Of a stretch of 8,949 bases of DNA, positions 1 through 6,131 are shown in pieces. The stretch lies in assembly GCA_003164075.1 (NCBI GenBank), contig PLRZ01000359.1, positions 1 to 8,949 of the forward strand. The letters are read 5' to 3'. The DNA comes from Bryobacterales bacterium. GTDB lineage: Bacteria > Acidobacteriota > Terriglobia > Bryobacterales > Bryobacteraceae. The position numbers and the translations under genes were made by a program. The number at the start of each line of letters is the position of its first letter. The stretch's first letter is position 1. The notes below the pieces were generated by a model, which was not told where the DNA came from, ran no database searches, and saw nothing but the letters and a program-made list of their open reading frames with translations.

Positions 1-591
1 AGCGACCTGCCCGCGTCGAAGGACGAGGTGATTGCCGCCGAGGCCACGTTACACGGGCCTGGAGATCTTCTTTTGATAGGACCACGTGCCACCGAGTCGG
101 CCTTCAAGCGCGCTGCCACTTCGCAATACGCTATCATTCACCTCGCGGTGCACGGTTATGCCAGCACAACCGAGCGGAATCGTTCAGCTCTGGTTTTACT
201 GAGCGATCCGGCGGCGGGCGAAGACGGCTTTCTTCAGGCTTCGGAAATTGTACAACTGCCACTGCACTCCGAGCTCGTCGTCCTCTCGGCCTGCGATACG
301 GCTATTGGCCCACTTGAGGGAGAGGAGGGAATTGCGGCTCTTTCAAGAGCGTTTTTGCTGGCAGGCGCCCGCAGCGTAGTCTCGACCCTCTGGTCAATTG
401 ACGATACGTTTTCGCTCTTCCTGATGAAGCAATTTTACAAACACCTGGTGTTACATGAGCCGCCTGGTGCCGCGCTTACGGCGGCAAAGCGCGACATGTT
501 GCGGAAGTACGGCGCAGCGGCGGTTCCGTACTATTGGGCCGGCTACACGTTGGAGGGCGCAGCCAACCTGGCGCTAGCAAATCATGACTAA
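1..591 (+). CDS. CHAT-domain caspase-like protease, C-terminal part (5' end outside window)
   Basis: The frame is open from the first base, so the visible 196 codons are the end of a longer protein; an internal GTG at 28 is not needed as a start. Seen: a CHAT domain with the histidine motif HLAVHGYAS (His at fragment residue 51) and the cysteine motif VVLSACDTAIG (Cys98), followed by the usual GEEGIAALSRAFLLAGA helix and the ARSVVSTLW strand. His and Cys form the dyad of this caspase-related cysteine peptidase family. Known: CHAT proteins often carry N-terminal TPR repeats or other sensor domains and act as triggered proteases, for example in type III-E CRISPR (TPR-CHAT) and gasdermin systems. 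The sensor part is not visible here. The stop codon lies inside the next gene (8-base overlap), which implies an operon and a shared role with the S41 protease. The cytoplasm is the likely site of action. Confidence 0.9.
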   Translation, partial: SDLPASKDEVIAAEATLHGPGDLLLIGPRATESAFKRAATSQYAIIHLAVHGYASTTERNRSALVLLSDPAAGEDGFLQASEIVQLPLHSELVVLSACDTAIGPLEGEEGIAALSRAFLLAGARSVVSTLWSIDDTFSLFLMKQFYKHLVLHEPPGAALTAAKRDMLRKYGAAAVPYYWAGYTLEGAANLALANHD

Positions 592-1852
592 GACCGACAT
601 GACATACACATCTCTGACCCCAAGGCAACGCACCGAACTTTTGGCTTCGGTCAAAAAATCCATTCTCAAGCATCACTTCAATGTGGGAGGTGTGGATTAC
701 AACGAATGGGCCCGGCGGTTTGACGAGCGAACACCTGCCCTACTCGGCGCGGACGTTGAGGAATTCGAAGACGGGATACGCAAGGCCCTCGCGGAACTCG
801 GTAGTAGTCATACCGTTTTCTACCATGAGCGATCCAACCGGCTCCTGCCGCAACATTCGATCAACGCAACTATCCGCGCCTTTGAGCATGATGGTCGGCA
901 ACGCTGGCACTTCCTGGACGTCTTCGAAGGCGGTCCTGCCCACCTCGCGGGTATCAAGAGCGGTGACACGTTGGTCGCAGTCGACGGGACGCCGTACGAA
1001 CCCCCGGCGATGCCTCCATTCCGAATTGGCGAGACGTGCAGGATGGCCGTCGCTAGCGCCTTTGGTGAAACTCCGCGCGAAATCCCCATCAGCGTTCCAT
1101 TCAGGAAGGGCACCAAAGACCGCCCGCCGATTGTCGAGCCCAAGAGCCCGATTCATTCGGTAGCTGCCCCCCATACGGGGCTTCTCAAGATTCCTTACTT
1201 CCCCGGTCCGACCGGGATTAGCTTCGCGAACGAACTCGACTTGGCGATGCGAGATCTAAAGGCTCAGGGCTGCGACCGACTCATTATCGATCTGCGCGGC
1301 AACATCGGGGGCAGTTTGGGTTTCGCCCGCCTTGCGAGCTACCTTTGCCCGGACCGAATTCCGATCGGTCACAGCCTGACGCCAGCCCGCCTCCGGAAGG
1401 GGTATACCCGTGAAGCTTTGCCGCGCGTCGTGATGCCGCGAACAACCAGTGAGTTTATGTTGGCCCTTGCCCGTTTCGCGGTGCGGGACAAGTCCGTTAC
1501 GCTCCTTACTCAGGGCTTGGGCCCACAACCGTTTCACGGCAAAGTCGTCATTCTCGTGAACGAATGGACAAACAGCGCGGCCGAGATGGTCGCCGGGTTC
1601 GCCTCAGAAAACCGTTTGGCGACGATCATCGGCACGAAGACTGCCGGCAATGTCCTCGGAGCCGTGAACCACAAGGTCGGCGGCGGATACTGGCTCCGTG
1701 TGCCGGTCTTTGGCTGGTATACGTCCGAAGGCAAATGCCTGGAAGGCCACGGCGTTACGCCTGATCTGGAGGCTGACGTCGACCCACCCTCGCTGCATGC
1801 GGGGATGGACCAACAAGCGCGCCGCGCGGTCGAACTTCTTGACGCTGCGTGA
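584..1852 (+). CDS. S41-family serine protease (tricorn/CtpA-like) with PDZ domain
   Basis: The 422-residue protein has three parts: an N-terminal helical domain (about 10-80) ending in ELGSSHTVF, a PDZ-like domain (about 105-140, GGPAHLAGIKSGDTLVAVDG), and an S41 catalytic core (about 195-400). The core includes DRLIIDLRGNIGG and the nucleophile motif NEWTNSAAEMVAG, with Ser331 as the likely nucleophile. The catalytic Lys of classical CtpA/Prc proteins (in a GKG motif about 25 residues after Ser) is not seen; Asn356 sits there. The Ser75-His76 pair matches the Ser-His pair used by tricorn-type members, so a Ser-His mechanism is inferred. There is no signal peptide or membrane segment, so the enzyme is probably cytoplasmic, unlike most CtpA proteins. 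The ATG at 584 overlaps the CHAT gene, suggesting translational coupling. A second ATG at 599 is a possible alternative, and neither has a good ribosome binding site. It may be a target or partner of the CHAT protease. Confidence 0.88.
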   Translation: MTKTDMTYTSLTPRQRTELLASVKKSILKHHFNVGGVDYNEWARRFDERTPALLGADVEEFEDGIRKALAELGSSHTVFYHERSNRLLPQHSINATIRAFEHDGRQRWHFLDVFEGGPAHLAGIKSGDTLVAVDGTPYEPPAMPPFRIGETCRMAVASAFGETPREIPISVPFRKGTKDRPPIVEPKSPIHSVAAPHTGLLKIPYFPGPTGISFANELDLAMRDLKAQGCDRLIIDLRGNIGGSLGFARLASYLCPDRIPIGHSLTPARLRKGYTREALPRVVMPRTTSEFMLALARFAVRDKSVTLLTQGLGPQPFHGKVVILVNEWTNSAAEMVAGFASENRLATIIGTKTAGNVLGAVNHKVGGGYWLRVPVFGWYTSEGKCLEGHGVTPDLEADVDPPSLHAGMDQQARRAVELLDAA

Positions 1853-2212
1853 TGAGCCAGCAGCCGACCAGAATGAACGTCACGGGTTCAGCACACAATC
1901 GGTACACATTCGTTCTCCCGCACTGCCATCGGATCGATTACGCACCTGCCAGAGTCGGCTGACCACCAGTCAGGGCACTTTCCTACCGAGTCCGGTCTAC
2001 GTTTCTCAATCAAAACGACTGTCAGCCCTAGATCGACTTTCGGGTACACCACTTCGGCGAGGCGCTTCGGTTCGCAGGGACTGGGATCCGGAGTATTGGC
2101 GGCAGCGACGAGAGCGGAACCCGGCCATCGCCGCAGCAACCCGTCAACCGCGGGCCGCAGCCGCTGGCACGACGGACCGGTAAGCAGTCTGAGGCGGAGG
2201 AATCCGCGGTCT
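1853..2212. other. Gene-free stretch with a possible coding remnant
   Basis: No intact gene is supported between the S41 stop and the PIN stop. Open frames here are short, lack start signals and overlap each other. One short + strand segment (about 2076-2183) reads as DWDPEYWRQRRERNP followed by Ala/Arg-rich residues and a stop. This resembles a basic, Tyr/Trp-containing motif I associate loosely with small DNA-binding proteins of mobile elements, and it could be the tail of a degraded gene. No convincing terminator hairpin with a U-tract was seen between the two convergent genes. Confidence 0.4.
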
Positions 2213-2722
2213 TCATATGACATCGCGAAACGACGAGAACGACATCTTGAATCGATTCGCGTCTAGGATCGCTTTGGCAGCATCGGCCTCCTCCACGCTG
2301 AGGATGCCAGCGCGAATCCAAAGAACGTACAACCCCGGAGTGTTTAGGATGCGACCGTCACCTAGTCGGCTGCGAGCTTCGCGGAGGAACACACGCTTCT
2401 CATCACAGGCGACAAGCCAGCCCCTGATTGAGGCGAGAGCGAGGCAGGCCGATTCGCCGGAGCCGAGGATCTGGGACAACTCGGCGAAAAGCGCCAACTC
2501 GTCCGGCGATGCGATCGATTCACGAGTCAACGCCCCATCTGCAATTGCGGCCCCGAGAATTCGGAGTTGCTCCGCTTCAGTAACCTCGGCAACAACCTCA
2601 TCTGGCACCACGAAACGCAATCCGATCGTCTCGCCTAGTAAAGCAAGGTGGCCAGTATGACTCAGGTTGATGAGGATACTGGTGTCGGTGATGACGATCG
2701 AAGTAGTGGCAGTTGGGCTCAC
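2213..2722 (-). CDS. PIN-domain ribonuclease toxin (DUF3368-like)
   Basis: Predicted 169-residue PIN-fold ribonuclease. From the chosen GTG start (2722) the acidic residues are Asp13 in IVITDTSILINL, Glu42 in VVPDEVVAEV, Glu90 in LGSGESACLALA, and Asp107 in VACDEKR. This order matches the metal-binding acids of PIN nucleases and the layout of the DUF3368/VapC-like group, whose members cut RNA as toxins. The open frame extends upstream to 2788, but that part overlaps the preceding gene's end and reads as non-PIN sequence. The GTG, 4 bases after the upstream stop, gives a normal PIN N-terminus, although no strong ribosome binding site precedes it; translational coupling would explain this. It is the last gene of an operon with the XRE-ImmA protein, which is the likely antitoxin. 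The alternative that it is not a toxin cannot be excluded. Confidence 0.82.
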   Translation of the reverse strand: MSPTATTSIVITDTSILINLSHTGHLALLGETIGLRFVVPDEVVAEVTEAEQLRILGAAIADGALTRESIASPDELALFAELSQILGSGESACLALASIRGWLVACDEKRVFLREARSRLGDGRILNTPGLYVLWIRAGILSVEEADAAKAILDANRFKMSFSSFRDVI

Positions 2723-2726
2723 GGAT

Positions 2727-3983
2727 CTAAACTGACGGGACGAGCACCTCGGCCGGTTCGTCGTGCACCAAACCGAGGCTCTGAACAACCCGCTCGATTT
2801 CGGTCGCGCCTACCCCTAGCTTGCTCGCGATCTCGAGTAGCTTCCGCCGGCTGATCTTTTCCCGGCGGTAGCCTTCCAGAGCCAGGACAAGGTATCGGCG
2901 ATAGAACGCGCTGATGTTCTCGTCTTCTGAAACTTCCGCGAGACCCAGTAGTTCAGCCAGTTGTCTGCTCATGCCATCGCTATCCATCTGCTTCATTTCT
3001 CCGAATTGCTTGTCCGTGATCAGCCGGAGGTTCATTAGCCGATACAGCGCCGAGAGTACGCTCACGCCAAAATGATGCGAAAGCTTGACGACATCGTAGA
3101 TCTGCAAATCCTGGCTTCCACCCGCCGTGCGGCTGTCGATCGGGACAACTCCACTTTCGTCGAAAACGTCCGCATGAAGGCGGCTGGTGCTGCCTTTCCC
3201 GAGGGCACCCACGAACTGCCGGACACCATCCTCCGGCATAAGGAAGTTTGCCGCAAACACATTGGCACGCACTTCAAGCAAATCGGTGCGCTCCGATTCG
3301 CGGCTCACGTGCCCCATCTGCGCCCGATCTAGCAGAAGATGTGCGTATTCGTGGCACCACGAAAATCTCTGCCTCACGGCCGCGTGGTCGCGATTCACCA
3401 CGACAAACAACCCAACCGTTGGATCGCTGAGCATAAGCCCAGAAACTCCCGACGGCATCGCGATTAGCCCGGTGCGAATACCTTGTGCTTCCAACAACGC
3501 GGGCAAATCTCCTAGGGGGCCTGAACCCAGCCCAAGCCTTCTCCGCTCTTCCAGTGCGGTTTGCGTGCCACTCTGAATCGAATCCCATTTGGATCCAAGA
3601 GAGACGGAGGGATAGGAGGCCACGCTGCCAGTACTCCGACTGATACCGAGCAGCGTTTCGAGGTCCCGGAGTTGGTGTCCGAGAGCAATGCAATCGCGAA
3701 GCGCGGCCTTGACCCCATCGCCCGCGTCGTCTTCGGAACGGAGCAGCACCGCCGTCAGACCGTCGGCACTGAAGTTCGGGGCGAGAAACTCCCGAATATC
3801 CCGAGCATATAGGTACGAGAGCTTCCCCAATTCCAAACCTGAGACGGACCGATTGCCAAGTTCGATCTGCGCGACGGTAGCCCGAGACACGGCCATTTCC
3901 CGCGCAATATCATCCTGCGTCAATCCGCAAGATTCTCGCGCCTGCTTGAGGCGCCGTCCTAGTTCCGCTTGATCAATCGACAT
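2727..3983 (-). CDS. XRE-family HTH regulator fused to ImmA/IrrE-type metallopeptidase (COG2856-like)
   Basis: 418 residues. Residues about 7-62 form a Cro/CI-type helix-turn-helix (LGRRLKQARESCGLTQDDIA, then VSRATVAQIELGNRSVSG). The middle to C-terminal part carries an ImmA/IrrE-like zinc peptidase domain with WCHEYAHLLLD (His211, Glu212, His215) and a downstream EVRANVFAANFLMP segment whose Glu237 is the likely third zinc ligand. All key residues are present, so the peptidase looks active. The C-terminal region (about 290-418) is helical and of unknown role. ATG at 3983 is preceded by GAGGG at good spacing. Known: XRE-COG2856 fusions are predicted antitoxins next to PIN and other toxins, and separate HTH plus ImmA-like pairs (CapH/CapP) control some CBASS operons. 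Here the gene sits between a PIN gene (4-base gap) and a membrane-protein gene (12-base gap), on the operon divergent from CBASS. Both a toxin-antitoxin and a CBASS-regulatory role are possible. Confidence 0.9.
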   Translation of the reverse strand: MSIDQAELGRRLKQARESCGLTQDDIAREMAVSRATVAQIELGNRSVSGLELGKLSYLYARDIREFLAPNFSADGLTAVLLRSEDDAGDGVKAALRDCIALGHQLRDLETLLGISRSTGSVASYPSVSLGSKWDSIQSGTQTALEERRRLGLGSGPLGDLPALLEAQGIRTGLIAMPSGVSGLMLSDPTVGLFVVVNRDHAAVRQRFSWCHEYAHLLLDRAQMGHVSRESERTDLLEVRANVFAANFLMPEDGVRQFVGALGKGSTSRLHADVFDESGVVPIDSRTAGGSQDLQIYDVVKLSHHFGVSVLSALYRLMNLRLITDKQFGEMKQMDSDGMSRQLAELLGLAEVSEDENISAFYRRYLVLALEGYRREKISRRKLLEIASKLGVGATEIERVVQSLGLVHDEPAEVLVPSV

Positions 3984-3995
3984 CGAAGTGACCCT

Positions 3996-4448
3996 CTAGT
4001 TTATCAGCGGCAGGCAACGCGGCGTTCCGAAGTCGAGCACAACATGCGTAACGTAACCCGCGCCGAAACCTGCTACAAAACCAGACAGCAAGCGGAGTAC
4101 CCATTCGGCGAACGCATGCCACGCGGTCGTCGCCGGGTCGATTGACAGAAATCGGCGGTAGCCTTCTTCATCCGCCAGCAGCCGCAACTGGTTCTGCCAC
4201 CCATCGAGGCCTTGATACCAGAAGTTCGCCGCGGCCGCCACTGGAACCAGGCCATGCCCGAGCGAGCGGTGGCCAGGATGAAACGGCGGATCAATGCAGT
4301 CAGGCAAGATTCCGCCACAGTAGCCGCCAAGAGCGCCTCCAAAGGCCTCCATAGTTCTTGCTAAGCCACTCTGATTATTGGCTTTGTATAACGCATAGCC
4401 CGCTCCGGCAGGAGCGGAAGTTGCGACGTGAAACGGACGGTTTGGCAT
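3996..4448 (-). CDS. YdjM/DUF457-like membrane-associated metal-dependent hydrolase family protein
   Basis: 150 residues, glycine/alanine-rich, with hydrophobic stretches around 10-20, 36-48, 66-76 and 115-140. The motif GGILPDCIDP followed by HPGHRSLGHGL (Asp50, Asp53, His57, His60, His65) and the C-terminal GYVTHVVLDFGTPRCLPLI (His135, Asp139) match the His/Asp pattern of the YdjM/DUF457 inner-membrane family, which is annotated as metal-dependent hydrolase by similarity; true substrates are unknown. The protein is shorter than many family members. The ATG at 4448 has a strong ribosome binding site (GAGAGG, 5 bases upstream). It is the first gene of the operon with the XRE-ImmA and PIN genes. 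Whether it belongs functionally to the toxin-antitoxin pair, protects the membrane, or is a passenger is not shown by the sequence. The family call is by motif recognition only. Confidence 0.65.
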   Translation of the reverse strand: MPNRPFHVATSAPAGAGYALYKANNQSGLARTMEAFGGALGGYCGGILPDCIDPPFHPGHRSLGHGLVPVAAAANFWYQGLDGWQNQLRLLADEEGYRRFLSIDPATTAWHAFAEWVLRLLSGFVAGFGAGYVTHVVLDFGTPRCLPLIN

Positions 4449-4528
4449 GAAGACCTCTCAGTAAAGATAACACAAGATGGCAAAATTTGGAATGTATGTT
4501 AGGATTATGGTAGGAGATTTACCTTAGA
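4449..4528. promoter_or_regulatory. Divergent control region between TA-like operon and CBASS operon
   Basis: This 80-base gap is visibly AT-richer than its surroundings and must hold the start signals for both operons. On the - strand TTCCAA (4492-4487), a 17-base spacer and TATCTT (4469-4464) make a plausible sigma-70 promoter for the YdjM-like/XRE-ImmA/PIN operon. Its predicted transcript start would fall almost at the ribosome binding site GAGAGG (4459-4454), so the leader would be extremely short. No equally good + strand promoter was found. For the CD-NTase gene, GGAG (4513-4516) lies 12 bases before the GTG start, a long but usable spacing. The XRE protein is an obvious candidate to bind here; no clear perfect operator dyad was seen. 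Confidence 0.4.
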
Positions 4529-5695
4529 GTGCTACTAGTTGAACCTCAGGCTCACACCGGTCTCCCCTCGAACCGCGTCGGGTGGTTGGACCGCCATCTC
4601 GCGCGGGTTTGCGTTCTGTCGGAGTTGACTGCGACCCAATTTCGGAACGCGGAGGAAAAATATCGCGCAGTCGGCGATTGGCTTGCTGCCGACGACAGCT
4701 CGTTGGCCCTTTTCGCTCCTGAAGTTTATCCGCAGGGGTCGATGCTGCTCGGTACCACCGTTCGGCCATACGGGCAAAACGAGTACGACCTCGATCTCGT
4801 CTGCCAACTTCACTGGTGCGCTCAGCAGCCGCCGCTCACAATCTACGACTGGGTGCACAGTCGGATGGCGGCCAATGAGACCTACCGGGAAATGCTGGAA
4901 AAGCTAAAGCGGTGCCTGCGGTTGAACTACGCTGGCTCCTTCCACCTGGATATTTTGCCCGCCTGCCCGAATGACCAGATCGGGAACGGTTCCATTATCG
5001 TGCCAGACCGCAAGCTCGAATGCTGGAAACACAGCAATCCGAAGGGATTTGCGGCGTGGTTCTTTGCCCAGTGCCGCGTGCGGGACCAGTTGGCGGAGCG
5101 TATGCTGAAGGGTTCGGTTGAGCCACTACCTTCAGCGGTGCCTTCGCAGTACAAGTTTCCGCTACAGCGAATCGTCCAATTGATGAAGCGTCATCGGGAC
5201 ATTTTCTTCAGTGGAGGCCGGGACATATCGCGCTCCGTGATTCTCACCACCTTAGCCGGTGGCTTTTATCAGGGTCAGCGATCATTGAGCCTCGCCCTTG
5301 AAGGCGTGCTAGATGGAATTCATTTTACCCTGGAAGCCAATCCAGCCGTGCCCAGGATCGAGAACCCGACGCATCCCGACGAAAACTTCGCCGACACCTG
5401 GGATCAGGCAAAGTACGAGCAATTCAAATCGTACATTCGCAATTTCCGAACTGGATTGAAGGCGCTACTGAATCCAACCCTGACTGAGCAGCGCATGGGC
5501 CTGGAGAAGTCGACGGAGCGACTTGGGCAACTTTTCGGAAGTGATAGGGTCAAGGAGGCAATCCGAATCGAGGCGAACGAATTGAATGAACGGCGGGATG
5601 GCGGCAAGCTCGGCATCGCCGCGGGTGGCGTTCTCACGGCGCTCTCTCAAGCTGGATCGGCCGCAGTGCCACGCAATCAGTTTTTTGGTCGATGA
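4529..5695 (+). CDS. CBASS CD-NTase (cyclic oligonucleotide synthase, SMODS family)
   Basis: 388 residues from the GTG at 4529. The nucleotidyltransferase core shows VYPQGSMLLGTTVRP (Gly70-Ser71), then EYDLDLVCQL with metal-binding Asp87 and Asp89, then FHLDILPACP with the third acid Asp141. This is the complete DncV/cGAS-like active site. A helical C-terminal half follows, of normal length for a CD-NTase. Known: such enzymes make cyclic di- or trinucleotides on phage infection and so switch on an effector; the product here cannot be read from sequence. The gene overlaps the E2-like gene by ATGA (4 bases), so the two are co-translated. The protein ends in NQFFGR: type II CBASS uses the CD-NTase C-terminus for E2-mediated thioester or isopeptide linkage, usually through a terminal small residue, so a Gly followed by Arg is worth noting. 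I do not assign a clade. Confidence 0.93.
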   Translation: MLLVEPQAHTGLPSNRVGWLDRHLARVCVLSELTATQFRNAEEKYRAVGDWLAADDSSLALFAPEVYPQGSMLLGTTVRPYGQNEYDLDLVCQLHWCAQQPPLTIYDWVHSRMAANETYREMLEKLKRCLRLNYAGSFHLDILPACPNDQIGNGSIIVPDRKLECWKHSNPKGFAAWFFAQCRVRDQLAERMLKGSVEPLPSAVPSQYKFPLQRIVQLMKRHRDIFFSGGRDISRSVILTTLAGGFYQGQRSLSLALEGVLDGIHFTLEANPAVPRIENPTHPDENFADTWDQAKYEQFKSYIRNFRTGLKALLNPTLTEQRMGLEKSTERLGQLFGSDRVKEAIRIEANELNERRDGGKLGIAAGGVLTALSQAGSAAVPRNQFFGR

Positions 5696-6123
5696 ACAGA
5701 ATCAAGACAATCGGCATTCGGGAGCAAGCTGCATGGGTTCGTAGTCGCAATCCCGGGTTTCGCTGCGACGTGGCTGGCGGTCTGTTGACCTGCTGTGGCC
5801 GTCTGCAGCCAGGCCCGATGAATGCCACCTACGAGGTCGTGATCCAGTACCCGGTTGGAACGTGGCCGAAGGTCTTTGTGCCGGGCGATCAACTGCGCCC
5901 ACTCGAGCCCGGTGGCAAGATCCCACATACCTACGCCCCTGCCGAACCCTGCCTCTTCTATCCAAGTCGGGCCTCCTGGCGTTCGGACATGAAGCTGTCG
6001 CACACAATAATTCCATGGCTGTCGCTGTGGCTGACGTTTTATGAAATGTGGCGGGCTACCGGCGAATGGCACGGCGGCGGGATTTCGCATGGCGCCGTCG
6101 AGGAGCTTGAGCCGGCTGTGTGA
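5692..6123 (+). CDS. CBASS E2-like protein (short Cap2, E2 domain only)
   Basis: 143 residues. The C-terminal half carries the hallmarks of prokaryotic E2-like proteins of type II-short CBASS: HTYAPAEPCLFYP, with Cys87 as the presumed active-site cysteine and His79 nearby, followed by TIIPWLSLWLTFYEMW and TGEWHGGGISH (His133). The N-terminal half (about 10-60) gives the strands expected of an E2 fold, with a less conserved sequence. Known: in full type II CBASS, Cap2 (E1-E2) attaches the CD-NTase C-terminus to target molecules and primes it, and short systems keep only the E2. No E1 (ThiF-like) domain and no JAB deconjugase (Cap3) is encoded nearby, which fits the short class. It starts inside the CD-NTase stop (ATGA) and ends 8 bases before the convergent cap5 stop. 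Cys25, Cys34 and Cys35 are extra cysteines of unknown importance. Confidence 0.85.
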   Translation: MNRIKTIGIREQAAWVRSRNPGFRCDVAGGLLTCCGRLQPGPMNATYEVVIQYPVGTWPKVFVPGDQLRPLEPGGKIPHTYAPAEPCLFYPSRASWRSDMKLSHTIIPWLSLWLTFYEMWRATGEWHGGGISHGAVEELEPAV

Positions 6124-6131
6124 CGCCAGCA

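Noticed and set aside
681..1174. Long overlapping open frames on both strands inside the S41 gene
   Set aside because: They run opposite or out of frame to a gene with clear S41 motifs, have no family features, and are explained by high GC at third positions.
2217..2660. 147-codon + strand frame across the PIN gene
   Set aside because: It is antisense to a PIN domain with all four acidic residues in place, and its Ser/Arg-rich translation looks like a shadow.
2723..2788. Upstream extension of the PIN frame to an ATG at 2788
   Set aside because: It would overlap the XRE-ImmA gene by about 60 bases and add non-PIN sequence; the GTG at 2722 gives the usual PIN N-terminus.
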